From contig NC_018313.1 of assembly GCF_000234665.1 (NCBI RefSeq), forward strand, positions 472,377 to 536,376: a stretch of DNA of 64,000 bases, in the 5' to 3' direction. Shown here piece after piece: positions 20,686 to 30,025 of this stretch. Position 1 is the stretch's first letter; every line of letters starts with the position of its first letter. Made by a program: the position numbers and the translations under genes. This DNA comes from Leishmania mexicana MHOM/GT/2001/U1103 (taxonomy: Eukaryota > Euglenozoa > Kinetoplastea > Trypanosomatida > Trypanosomatidae). The notes beneath the pieces were generated by a model. The model ran no database searches. It had not been told where the DNA came from and worked only from the letters and a program-made list of their open reading frames with translations.

Positions 20686-21003
20686 GGCGGTGACAGGGTC
20701 CGGCCCTGGGGTGACGACGGTGCGTCGGGGCGGCCGACGGCAGTGAACACGTCTGTGCCATCCATACGATGGGCAAAACGTGTCAGGGCGACTCGAGCGT
20801 ACGCCTCACCCGGCCCTCGCACGGCCCACGGATGTGTGGGGGAGGAGCCCGCGTGCCACCCCGAGAGGGGGGATGCACCGGGGCTGGCGACCGGCATGCC
20901 GAGGAGCGGCTGTGTGGGGGTGGGGCAGTAGAGCTTGAGGCAGGGCTCGGTGGTGGGGCGTGGTGTGGCGCTCAGCGCGTGCTGTACGGCAGAGAAAATA
21001 CAC
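20686..21003 (+). mobile_element. SIDER2-like degenerate retroposon, copy 2 (inverted, 5'-truncated)
   Basis: The reverse complement of about 318 bases of copy 1 (15715-16032), apparently nearly base-for-base. It shares copy-1-specific variants absent from copy 3, such as the GCATGCCGAGG stretch. Homology stops at 20686, so the roughly 115 bases that form the presumed 5' part of copies 1 and 3 are absent, while the A-rich presumed 3' end is kept. Loss of the 5' end is typical of LINE-mobilised retroposons. It lies in the 3' region of the gene at 21388-21966, in the opposite orientation to transcription. Confidence 0.7.
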
Positions 21004-21387
21004 GCCCTCACACACGGCCGAAGAACCAGCATACTGGAGCGCCTTGGTGGCCACGGGCACAAACACATTGCCGGTGTCCGCCCGTCGTCCTCCGACGCTC
21101 CCACCCGCAGCCGAGGAGGCGAGGCGGACAAACCACCACAGGCACGTCCGCTGCAGTCCCGTGAGCCACCGCGACATCGTCATCACGCGAAGAGATGAAG
21201 AGTTTGGGTTGGGTGGGAGTGGGGAGGTGGCACGAAGGGAGAACGGGGGGCAGGCCTTCTCGAGGATGCCCTCCCCTCCGCCCGCCTCCCCACCACGAAG
21301 AAGAGAGCGACGGCCCAGGAGAGCGAGAGAGCCGTGCAGAGACGTACAAAAGACGCGCAGGAGGGCGGGGTGGCCTTCCTTCCCCCT
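21004..21387. other. 3'UTR/intergenic stretch
   Basis: Non-coding DNA between the inverted SIDER-like copy and the membrane protein gene. It includes the 50-base block 21153-21202 that reappears inverted at the edge of the assembly gap. Confidence 0.55.
21153..21202. repeat. 50-base block duplicated in inverted orientation at 24591-24640
   Basis: The reverse complement of 24591-24640, identical across all 50 bases by eye. The second copy begins at the first base after the N gap, so the duplication probably continues into the unresolved sequence. Confidence 0.85.
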
Positions 21388-21966
21388 CTACTCCACCTTC
21401 ATGCCCTTGGCAAAGGCCTCCGCCTCCTTCGCCTCCAAATGCTCCTTGGCGATCTTGCCTTCTCGATACGCCAAGTGACGCTCGTCCATCGACTTCTTCA
21501 TGAGAGCTGTCTGTCGGTCAATACCGGCGGATGCCTCGCGCAGCAGCTGGAAGTCGTACGGCAGCTGCGCGCACGTTGCAGTGAAGATGAACAGCCCCAA
21601 ACACGAGATGGGCGTGGTGAACCGACGCACCCGTGAGTGTTGCACCCACCGCGCGACAATGGAGTTCATGGGGTCCGAGTAACTCAGACCACGGCTAACG
21701 ATCCACGCACCGACTCCAAGCCAGCAGCACTGGAAGCCCAGCGTCATGGCCGCATGATTCCACGCGTCCGTGTACATGCGATGCTCCATGTAGTGGTTGC
21801 TATAGACCCGCTGAGCATCCTCAATGCGCCGGACGTACTCGACTGGGATATCGAAGGCTGTCACTTCGGCCGGATCCGTCACGAACGGTGTCTCAGAGAA
21901 CGACTGACGAGAAGCATGGACGACCTCTCCCTTCTCCGACAACGTACTTGTCTTGGGAGCCTGCAT
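21388..21966 (-). CDS. Hypothetical membrane protein with two helices
   Basis: A 192-residue protein I do not recognise. It has a polar N-terminus and two predicted membrane helices, one around AAMTLGFQCCWLGVGAWIVS and one around ISCLGLFIFTATCAQLPY. A charged, helical Lys/Glu-rich C-terminal tail follows (AKEHLEAKEAEAFAKGMK). The hairpin-plus-tail layout is common in small mitochondrial or ER membrane proteins, but location cannot be inferred. ATG at 21966 (MQAPKTSTL). Its 3' region carries an inverted SIDER-like copy. Confidence 0.75.
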   Translation of the reverse strand: MQAPKTSTLSEKGEVVHASRQSFSETPFVTDPAEVTAFDIPVEYVRRIEDAQRVYSNHYMEHRMYTDAWNHAAMTLGFQCCWLGVGAWIVSRGLSYSDPMNSIVARWVQHSRVRRFTTPISCLGLFIFTATCAQLPYDFQLLREASAGIDRQTALMKKSMDERHLAYREGKIAKEHLEAKEAEAFAKGMKVE

Positions 21967-22736
21967 GACAGCTGCGCAGTTGGAGAATGTCTGGGTGTCC
22001 GAAGAACAAAGTCCAAGAGATGTGCACCCGCTAAAGGGGACGATGTAAGCTCTCCGTGCGCTCTCTGGTGATCAGTGACGGACCGCCAAGCCTGTCGTGT
22101 GTGCGTGCGTGCTTGTGCGTGCGTGCGTGAGTTCCACATCCATCACCGCCACCACCAGAGGTTTGATCCACACAACGAAGGTGAGATCGGCGAAAGGAAA
22201 GAGAGGGAGGGAGGGAGGGACAGTGGGGTGGGGGGCTGAGGGAACACACATAGAAACAGGGCGGAGGCACGAGAGAGAGGCATCGCGTGCACTCGCATCT
22301 CGACCTGAGTCGTCAAGCACCCGCCAGTAGCCTGCCACGCAACCGCCGTGCCGACTGCGAGCGTGTCTCTCCTTTGTTTTCTTGATGTCTGTGTCGCCAA
22401 GTCGCTCTCTCGCGGCCGGATTGCGCATGTGTGCGGGTACGGTTATGGGTTGTGGTAGCAGGCGGAAGAGGGGGCACTTTCCGCGCAGCTGTGCGAGTGC
22501 ATGTAGAAACTAAAGAAGGGAAGGCGTGCGAGCGGTAGGGGGAGGGGTCGGCGGCGGCGCCACGGAAGGGGAGAGAGCGAGAACCGGAGTCGTGCATTCT
22601 CGCTCCAAGGATGCCACTTCACAGAACCCCAACGATGCGGTTGCGCGCCGGACACAGGCTCGCGCCTCTGTTAAGCTGATCGATGCTCACCCTTTCCCCC
22701 GCGCGAAGACGCGCGTGTAGCACCTTTGAAGCGGCT
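21967..22736. other. Intergenic/UTR stretch
   Basis: No gene is seen. It contains GGGA repeats near 22201-22220 and short TGCG repeats near 22100-22130. Confidence 0.55.
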
Positions 22737-24215
22737 CTACCCTTCTCCACTAGTTGGAGCAGACGCCTCATCCGCGATCGAGAAGCAGCAGGAAGACTGG
22801 CTCCCCGGAGATGAGCGGTGAGGCGGAGCGTGTGCCATTGACGTCCGTCGCAGCACGCAGTTCGTGCACACCAGCACCTGCACTTCCACCCCTACTGGAA
22901 AGCTCAGTCGCGACGGGTGACCAGTGCTGGGTCTGCTGCACACGCTGCTCTGCAGAGTGGTGGTCGCAGGATCGCCAGTTAGGCGCCATAGCATTACTGA
23001 GGCTATTCAATGCTACTGCGGGCGTCTCGTCGTCGTCGAGGCCGAGGCTGCTGTGCCCTCTGCGGTGGTGTGGAGCCGGAAGAAGGCCTCGCTATCGCTC
23101 CTGAAGGCGCACAGAGGGCACCTCTCAGCCGGCTTCTTCAACGGCTCCACCACTGGCGAGTGTGAGGTGGTAAAAAAAACGCCTGGTAAGGGCAGAGAAG
23201 GACATGCGCTACGCTGAATGGGGGATCTACTCTTGTATGGTGGTCGCCGTTGCCTCGAGGCTTACGTGTGCGGGCATGGCTGCACCGGTGGACATCGTGG
23301 TCATATTCACCTCTGCAAGACTCTGCAGAAGCAGAGCGGGGCCGCAGCCTGGGGAAGCCTCGACAGCCAGGAGAGGCGCTCGTGGCTGTCACCCTGAAGA
23401 GGCTCCTCAGTTGCTGCGAAAAGCCAGCAGTGCCAGCCTTGCGCCGCACCCGCTTCCCTTCCTCGGACTCCGACTTGGGGACCGGCTCTGCGAGGGCTGT
23501 ACCCCACGACGACATCGTAGAAGTCCATGCCCGCGTCGTTAGTAGGATGAGGAGGCTGAACGCGCTGGGTCGACTGGCACTCCGTGGCACTACTCCACTG
23601 CAGCACGAGGCGCAGTTGCAGAACGTTGCGCCACCACTCCAGTGTGCTGAGCGATTCCTTTGCTGTTGCCGCATCGAAGACGCTGCGACTGTGTTGATGC
23701 ACGAAGCGGGACACGTCGACGGTGGTGAAGCCGTGCAGTGCCAGCGTGGGCGGTGGTGCATGAAGAACTTGGGCTTGTGGCCCTGCAACTGTGCGAGATC
23801 GGAGAAGACGTGCGTCAGCGTGGTGGAATCCTGCTGCAGGGCGGCCATACGTGCTTCCACGACTAGGCGCAAGGGGGGGGGGTCGCGCAGACTTGGCTGC
23901 GCTCGAGTTGGCCGAGATTGCCACGGCAGCCTACATCACCGAAGTCGGAAGGGTCGACTAGTGGGGGTGGCTGACGCTGCTGCGTAATTCAAGGCAGACA
24001 CGTTCACCCGCACAAATTCGTTCGCGCGCGGCGCACAGGCGGCCGCGCAGCGTGCCAGGGCTCCTTGGAATCCACTTCCCGTTCATGGGCGCGCCCACCA
24101 TGCCTGCCGCAAGGGCCTCCGAGAGATGAGATGCTGCTTGGACTGCGCAGTCAAGGCGCGCCAAAGTTGTGTGACGTGTGCATCGCTCAGCTGCCAGAGA
24201 CGCACGCAGCGCCGT
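22737..24215 (-). pseudogene. Frameshifted relic of a protein-coding gene with a zinc-finger-like end
   Basis: No single frame is long, but successive minus-strand segments in different frames have Leishmania-like GC-ending codons and protein-like content. In order they include LWQLSDAHVTQLWRALTAQ (about 24200-24140), ANEFVRVNVSALNYAAAS (about 24030-23980), VEARMAALQQDSTTLTHVF (about 23865-23800), GFTTVDVSRFVHQHSRSVF (about 23735-23680) and EWWRNVLQLRLVLQWSS. A C-x2-C...H finger-like piece (RCPLCAFRSDSEAFFRLH) lies at about 23130-23075, with a further CTNC motif beyond it. At least four frame changes and several stops separate them, and one coincides with a C/G homopolymer (about 23871-23882). 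Gene decay or poor assembly near the gap could both explain this. No family is recognised. Confidence 0.5.
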
Positions 24216-24466
24216 CCTCAGACCCCTTCCACCCCCCTCCTCGTCGCCCCCAGCGCAGGAGGTGCGTGCTTCTACGCTGGCATACAGGCAGGTGCACGCA
24301 TGCACACGAGCAGGTCAGACAGAGGCCAAAGAAAACAACGCCCAAGACAACGAAGGGAGAGCAAGAGAGAGGAAGCGGGGAGGAGTTGCGGTTGGGAGAT
24401 GGGGGGGGGTGAGCACCGAGTGGGCGGTGGATACAGGTGTAGAGCAGGAGTAGACGTGTGTGGCAT

Positions 24467-24485
24467 CGCTGCGCAGTCATGCATG
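24467..24485. repeat. Left arm of 19-bp perfect inverted repeat bracketing the gap
   Basis: The reverse complement of 24654-24672. The left arm ends five bases before the N run; the right arm starts 64 bases after it. Confidence 0.85.
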
Positions 24486-24490
24486 CCCGC

Positions 24491-24590
24491 NNNNNNNNNN
24501 NNNNNNNNNNNNNNNNNNNNNNNNNNNNNNNNNNNNNNNNNNNNNNNNNNNNNNNNNNNNNNNNNNNNNNNNNNNNNNNNNNNNNNNNNN
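24491..24590. other. Assembly gap (100 N)
   Basis: Exactly 100 Ns, the conventional placeholder for a gap of unknown size. Both flanks carry repeated sequence, so true length and content are unknown. Confidence 0.99.
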
Positions 24591-24640
24591 CTCTTCATCT
24601 CTTCGCGTGATGACGATGTCGCGGTGGCTCACGGGACTGC
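24591..24640. repeat. 50-base inverted duplicate of 21153-21202
   Basis: Starts immediately at the gap edge and matches the reverse complement of 21153-21202 over 50 bases, then diverges abruptly. Confidence 0.85.
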
Positions 24641-24653
24641 CTCGTGATTCGGT

Positions 24654-24672
24654 CATGCATGACTGCGCAGCG
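24654..24672. repeat. Right arm of 19-bp perfect inverted repeat bracketing the gap
   Basis: Pairs with 24467-24485. With the gap between them the arms could form a large hairpin or mark a palindromic assembly join. Confidence 0.85.
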
Positions 24673-25169
24673 AGATGGGACGCGTCACGCGGAAAGTCGC
24701 GGAGGATTACGCACGTTGCACAGGGCATTGCGGGGGTGTAATGAGCACGTTCGCATGTGCGTTCCTCCATCTGCTGTCGTCAGAGAATCGAGACGTGAGA
24801 CACGCATGATGCACGGTTGCACCCTTCTACTCCTTTGCACTTGTATGGCGTGCTCACCTTGTCGCGCCGCTCCCTCCCAGACACGAAGAGCCGCGAAACA
24901 GCGGCGCGAACGGCAGCGATGAGGAACGCACAGGCGCGCACAAGAGATAGAGAGAGTAGGAGAGAGGCAGAGAAGCATCCCTCCTGATCCCCTTCTCTCG
25001 GCATCGGCCGACACACGAGAACGTATATGTATCGTTCGCTTCTTGCGTTGATGACTGAGCGAAAGGCACATAGCAGCTGTAACGAGTGCGTGAGGCAGTG
25101 CGGGTGATGCGAGGCTGCTGCAGCGCCGCTCCCTTCCCTCCTTGCCCTTCGGCCTGCCATACCCATTCT
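24673..25169. other. 3'UTR/intergenic stretch
   Basis: No coding frame or RNA gene is supported between the gap and the stop codon of the coiled-coil protein gene. Confidence 0.5.
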
Positions 25170-25976
25170 TCAGTAAATCGTTTTGCGCACCTTCGTGAGG
25201 GCACCGGGGCTCTTCTGGCTGCTGCTGGTGCGCCGTGCTTGGCCGCGTGGAGTTCCAATGCTGTCGCTGCTCTCTACGCTGCGCAGCCGCTTCACTGACC
25301 CGCGAACATTCGTGATCTCTTCGAGGCTGGCGCGCTGACTGTCACCATCCACGTTACCCATCCCGCTGCCTCGCCGTGCCTTGGCATGTGGAGACGCGTA
25401 CTTTTCTTTCTCGGGTGTGGCGCCATGCGCCTGGGGCCGTGGGCTGGTAGCCAGCTGCGCCTGTGCCAGCTCGGCGAATCCCCGCAGCTCCGCCGCCACC
25501 TCCGCCTCATCGCTCAGCTGCTGCTCTAATCGCTGCACGTGCGCTGCCAGGGAGGCGTGAGCGCGGGTAGCCCACACCCCACGCGCGATCGACTCCGCCG
25601 CCTTCAGCGCCCCACGAGCGGCACTCTCTTCCAGTGTGACGAGGCGCAGCTGAGTTGCGCACCAGCGTCTCTTCGTCTCCCGCAGCCCCGCGATCTCCAT
25701 CAACATGCCTTCATTCTCGCGAATCAAGTCACGGACGACCGCGTGTCGCAGAAGAGCGGCGACATCAGACGCAAGTACAGCACTTGGGGCGCCTGATGGT
25801 GCACACGACACCACAGATTGCTCGCCTGCCTTGTGCCGGTGATTGGGCGGAGCGGCGAGAAGGGGGTTTGCCTGCGCACAGTTCTCTATCACAGGTCTAT
25901 CCATCTCATGTGGGTGCCCCGCGGCATCCGACAGGCGCACGGGGGAGTTCCGAGGGCCTGTCGAGGGCATCATCAT
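25170..25976 (-). CDS. Coiled-coil hypothetical protein with basic Ser-rich tail
   Basis: The 268-residue product starts at the first of three consecutive ATGs (25976, 25973, 25970); a longer frame begins only at GTG. Residues about 80-175 are a predicted coiled coil with heptad-like Leu/Ala/Glu content (for example VQRLEQQLSDEAEVAAELRG). The C-terminal third is basic and rich in Ser, Thr, Arg and Lys (SVKRLRSVESSDSIGTPRG through SSQKSPGALTKVRKTIY), with several S/T-P sites suggesting phosphorylation. No family is recognised; a structural or chromatin-associated role would be speculation. A good splice acceptor precedes the start at 25984-26008. Confidence 0.75.
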   Translation of the reverse strand: MMMPSTGPRNSPVRLSDAAGHPHEMDRPVIENCAQANPLLAAPPNHRHKAGEQSVVSCAPSGAPSAVLASDVAALLRHAVVRDLIRENEGMLMEIAGLRETKRRWCATQLRLVTLEESAARGALKAAESIARGVWATRAHASLAAHVQRLEQQLSDEAEVAAELRGFAELAQAQLATSPRPQAHGATPEKEKYASPHAKARRGSGMGNVDGDSQRASLEEITNVRGSVKRLRSVESSDSIGTPRGQARRTSSSQKSPGALTKVRKTIY

Positions 25977-25983
25977 ATGAGGG

Positions 25984-26008
25984 CTGGTGCACAGGCAGAG
26001 AGAAGCCG
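25984..26008 (-). promoter_or_regulatory. Probable trans-splice acceptor for the coiled-coil gene
   Basis: On the minus strand a C/T tract (about 25996-26008) leads to CAG ending at 25984, only seven bases before the first ATG at 25976. Confidence 0.5.
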
Positions 26009-26962
26009 GCACGGAGGTGTGCGCTCCGGCTTTCGTCCCGCCGTGTGTCTATGCGCGCTGCCCTTTCGTGGCGTCGCCTGGGCGCAAGGTTCCCGAAGCG
26101 GTGTATGCCTCCCCTGATGCGCGAGGTGAGGACAACGCGCGCCTATGCCGGAGCTGCCCGACGCGCAAGTAGGGGGAAAGAGGGGGGGAAGTGGGATGGC
26201 AGGTGCGCCGATGTGAGGAACGGCGATACAGTCTATCCGTTGTGTGTGCCCGTGTGTATGCCTCCATTTGCGGGGACGGGGGGGTGGCGGGGCGGCCAGC
26301 GGTGTGATTAGTGGCGAGGATAGGATGGGAGAGAGTCAGAGTGAGCTCGTGGGAGGAGAGACACACAGAGTGGGTGGGTGGTGCACATGAGAAGTGAGGC
26401 AAGCATGGAGGCATCGACGAAACGGAGCAGCACGACGCTTGCCGCCAAAGCCTTGCTGAACCACTCTTTCTCCTTTCCCACCCCTCGAGTGCTCGATCAA
26501 CGGGCGCCGTCTCCCGCTCCGTTTGCCGTTTCTGTTTCACAAAGAACAAGAGCTCACCGTGGGCATGACCGGACAGAGAGCGCCGCACTGGCACAGCGAA
26601 GCTCGGACGGCGGACAGCCAGAGGCAGCGCTCACGCACTTAGTTTCCGCGTAATACGCGCCTGGGTGCACGCCGCTGGAGGCTCCAAAGGAAGCGTTGCA
26701 CGGTAAGCTGCCGGCAGTACGCCGGGAGAGCTTCTCAACTGGCCACCCCGCCGCATCGCCTCGCCGCTTGCAGCAGTGGGCGGAGTGGCGAGTGTGCGCT
26801 GAACCGCCCTTTCCTGCTGTGGCGCCGCACATCTTTCCTCGCCCCCCTTCTCCCTCACACGCGCACACAACGCCTTCTTTCTCTGCAGATCATTGCCCGT
26901 GCTCAGCAACCCCCGCCGCCGCACCCCCTTGCCGCAGTGAGCCGCTGACACGCACACAGACG
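26009..26962. other. Intergenic/UTR stretch
   Basis: No gene is supported. G/C-run-rich DNA with the presumed 3'UTR of the 580-residue gene toward 26962. Confidence 0.55.
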
Positions 26963-28705
26963 TCATTGAAGCGGCTTGAAAATCTCTTCGACGCTCTTGA
27001 CGCGCTGGAAGGCGCGAGCTCTGCCGACTTTCGTGAAGAGCGCACCATCGTCCAAGTACACAAACACCGCTTTGCCGCTGTCATCGAGCAGGCCGTCGTG
27101 CAGCTTGTACAGACGGTGCCCCTCCGGCGAGCGCGACGGCGTCTCGTCCAGCACGAGCTGCTTGTCCTCTGCGAGGGTCTGCAGAAGGGAAACACTCACT
27201 TTACCGCCGTTCTGGCGCAGCATCGCTTCGTAAGTGCGCTGCTTCGCAGAGGTGCTACTGGTGCCGTTTGCCTGCGCCACCTCCGAGTGCGCCAGCTTCT
27301 CAAGGATGAGAAGAAGGCGGTACTGCGCGGAGTAAAGGATGCCGGCCCACTCACGCGACTGTTGCACCACCTTGCTGACGCCGCTGCCATCTGAGGCGGG
27401 CGATGAGGCAAACAGCAGGCGCTCCACCACGTGGCTATGGGGCTGCACAAGGGCGCGGTTGAACGAAATCGACATGCCGTGCCGCGCCGTGCCGCTGCCG
27501 AATGTCTTCTCGAGCGGAATCAGCCACGCATCGTAGAGTCGTTGCGCGGTGCGCCATCGACGCTCCAGCGGTGGCCGGGATGACGTTGAGGTGGGCAGGG
27601 CGGCGGACTGGCAGGCGTACAAGAGCGTCAAGACAAGTCGAAGGAGCCAGCGACACTGTCCGTGAAACTGGTCGGCGCTCGCGTAATAGTCGGCGCGGAG
27701 GTGCTCAGCGGTAGTTTGCAGCGGCTGCAGAAACCACCGCGACGCGAGCGAGGAGGGATACTGCTCAAGCAGGTAGTAGTCCAAAGACGGCAGAAGTAGC
27801 TGGCCGCCGCTCAAGAGCTCACACCCCAGGGGGCGGCCGGAGGACTCTTGTGGGGAGCAGGGCAAGACGGGAGAGGGTCGAAAAAGTACGTCAGCGAGGC
27901 GCGCGACGAGGCGCGTCTTCACCCCTGATGGTAGCAGAGCAGCGACGTCGCGCAGCAGCGCGCTGAGCTTGACGTTGCCATCTCTCACCCACTCCGACAC
28001 CAGGGATGGCGGCCTGACATTATCGATAGACGGTTGGAAGACAGATGCCAGCTCCGCCGCGATGGCGGAGGCCGCACGGGGCACCGCGATCGCAAGGTCC
28101 ACGCAGAAGGCGCTAAAGATAAGCGCCGACGCGAGCTGCGCACCGCTGCTCTGCGTACTGCCACTGTGTGCACCCGGTGCTGCACACAAGGCGTTTCCCG
28201 CCGTTGCCGACGCTGCGTCTTCGGCGTCTGCCGCCTCCTCAGCGCCACCGCGAGCCTCCGTTGAGGACGCCCACAGCGCGGCTGTCGCCTCTGACGTCTG
28301 CCACGCTGCCGTCATCGCCCCTCGCAGTCCGCGTGTCATGCTCTGCAGCAGCGCAAAATCCTGACCCTTTGCGCGCCGCTGCTGCATCGCCGGAGACGGT
28401 GCCTTGCCTTCCTCGCGTACCCTCTCCATCATCTCAGCGGCCGCCTCGACGTAGGCTCGAAACTCACCGAGCGACTGCAGGGAGCGGACGGTATCGACAA
28501 AGCTGCTACTCGTGCTGGCGCACGGTGCCGCGGCGCTTGAGCCGATGGAGGTCGAGGCAGCTGAAGATGAGGCGACGCAAAACATGGGCGGAAGGCCTTG
28601 CTGACTTTGCATGACGCTGCGCCGCTCATCAAGCAGTACCTGCGAGCGCTGCAAAGCGCGAGTGGTGCTGGCGAACAGCTCATCTACATGCGACGCGTTG
28701 AACAT
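26963..28705 (-). CDS. Conserved hypothetical protein, 580 residues
   Basis: Begins at the ATG at 28705 (MFNASHVDEL; four codons further upstream the frame opens only with GTG). It is mostly helical and Ala/Leu/Ser-rich, with a low-complexity Ser/Ala insertion near residues 50-70 and acidic Ala-rich stretches near 150-170. Later segments such as LLLPSLDYYLLEQYPSSLASRWF, FHGQCRWLLRLVLTLLYACQ and EWAGILYSAQYRLLLILEKLAH look like packed amphipathic helices. I see no convincing membrane span. The C-terminus (FVYLDDGALFTKVGRARAFQ) could be a small beta domain. No family is recognised. Confidence 0.75.
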   Translation of the reverse strand: MFNASHVDELFASTTRALQRSQVLLDERRSVMQSQQGLPPMFCVASSSAASTSIGSSAAAPCASTSSSFVDTVRSLQSLGEFRAYVEAAAEMMERVREEGKAPSPAMQQRRAKGQDFALLQSMTRGLRGAMTAAWQTSEATAALWASSTEARGGAEEAADAEDAASATAGNALCAAPGAHSGSTQSSGAQLASALIFSAFCVDLAIAVPRAASAIAAELASVFQPSIDNVRPPSLVSEWVRDGNVKLSALLRDVAALLPSGVKTRLVARLADVLFRPSPVLPCSPQESSGRPLGCELLSGGQLLLPSLDYYLLEQYPSSLASRWFLQPLQTTAEHLRADYYASADQFHGQCRWLLRLVLTLLYACQSAALPTSTSSRPPLERRWRTAQRLYDAWLIPLEKTFGSGTARHGMSISFNRALVQPHSHVVERLLFASSPASDGSGVSKVVQQSREWAGILYSAQYRLLLILEKLAHSEVAQANGTSSTSAKQRTYEAMLRQNGGKVSVSLLQTLAEDKQLVLDETPSRSPEGHRLYKLHDGLLDDSGKAVFVYLDDGALFTKVGRARAFQRVKSVEEIFKPLQ

Positions 28706-29151
28706 GCTGAGCACCACGTGTGTCGTCGTGCGCGTGGGAGCATCAGACGAGAGAGACTAGCAGAGTGATAACGTCAGACAGCGACCCGCGTCAAGGCGCA
28801 GAGTGAAGAGGACCGGAGAGAGTGGTAGAGGGGGTGCGCGTAAGAAAACATACTTTTGGCACCCAGGCGCAGGGACCTGGGAAGACAGCGAACACGGAGG
28901 GGGTTCAGAGACGGTGGCAGGCGCACACAGGTAAGGAGTCCCGCGCACAGCCTCATCGCAACGAGTACTAAGCACATTCACATAGATGTGGAAGTAAGGG
29001 CAGGGTAAGTAAAAGTGCCGGTGTGCGGCGTGCTACCCATCCAAGACGCCTGCCCTACTTCCTCACCATCGCACACCGCCTTTGCGGTCTTCGTTTTTGT
29101 GCTCACTTCCGCTCTTTGGTGGCGTTGGCGGGGTGTGTGTGTGCGCGTGCG
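28706..29151. other. 5'UTR/intergenic stretch
   Basis: Between the 580-residue gene and SIDER-like copy 3. No gene is seen. Confidence 0.5.
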
Positions 29152-29598
29152 TATTTTGTCTGCCGTACAGCACGCGCTGAGCGCTACACCACGCCCCACC
29201 ACCGAGCCCTGCCTCAAGCTCTACTGCCCCACCCCCACACAGCCGCTCCCCGTCATGCCGCTCGCCAGCCCCGGTGCATCCCCCCTCTCGGGGTGGCACG
29301 CGGGCTCCTCCCCCACACATCCGTGGGCCGTGCGAGGGCCGGGTGAGGCGTACGCTCGAGTCGCCCTGACACGTTTTGCCCATCGTATGGATGGCACAGA
29401 CGTGTTCACTGCCGTCGGCCGCCCCGACGCACCGTCGTCACCCCAGGGCCGGACCCTGTCACCGCCGGAGGTGGGCTCTACATTGGCAGGGATAGAAGGG
29501 GCGGGGGTGAGGGGGGAGGGGTGCACGGGGCCCTGAGGTACCACGCACTGAGAGGTGTGTGTGTGTGTGTATGTGTGTGTGCCCTCCCGTCATCAGAG
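29152..29598 (-). mobile_element. SIDER2-like degenerate retroposon, copy 3
   Basis: About 447 bases matching copy 1 (15715-16149) in the same orientation, with only scattered substitutions and a longer GT repeat near 29560-29580. It lies in the 3' region of the F-box-like membrane protein gene, sense with respect to transcription. The bulk of the match is too close to be chance. Assignment to SIDER2 rests on size, location and abundance in this genus. Confidence 0.7.
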
Positions 29599-30025
29599 GG
29601 AGGGTGGGCTCAGGCGAATGCACGAGCACATACACAGGCGTGGCACAAGTGAGCTGGATGCGAGAAAGACGTGAGAAAGTACGCAAGCACTTCTCCGTAG
29701 CGGCGCCGCCACATCCTTCACGGAAGTAGCGGGCGTGGCGCTTCTCGGGGCCATGGAGGATGCTCGTCACAGCGCAAGGTAGGGAAGCGGTCCGCGCAGC
29801 AGCAAAGGGGCGTGTCGCCACAAGAAAGCCGACGGGAGGGCAGGGGAGAAGGCGACCTAGCTCTGCGATTTCTGCACAACCACGCCTTCAGCATTGCCAC
29901 TCTTCCGGGTGAGTGTGTTACGCATCGAGGCACACCGGCCCGATGCATCACACGTCACTATCGGGTACGCCGAAAAGCGAGTGAGCAGCACGCTCAGGGT
30001 GAGCACGCTGGCCGGTGAGTCGGCT
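29599..30025. other. 3'UTR stretch
   Basis: Between SIDER-like copy 3 and the stop of the F-box-like gene. No gene is seen. Confidence 0.5.

Noticed and set aside
29015..29536. Repeated 100-170 codon frames with the same protein at three places
   Set aside because: They are conceptual translations of the SIDER-like repeat and recur because the DNA repeats, not because of a protein family.
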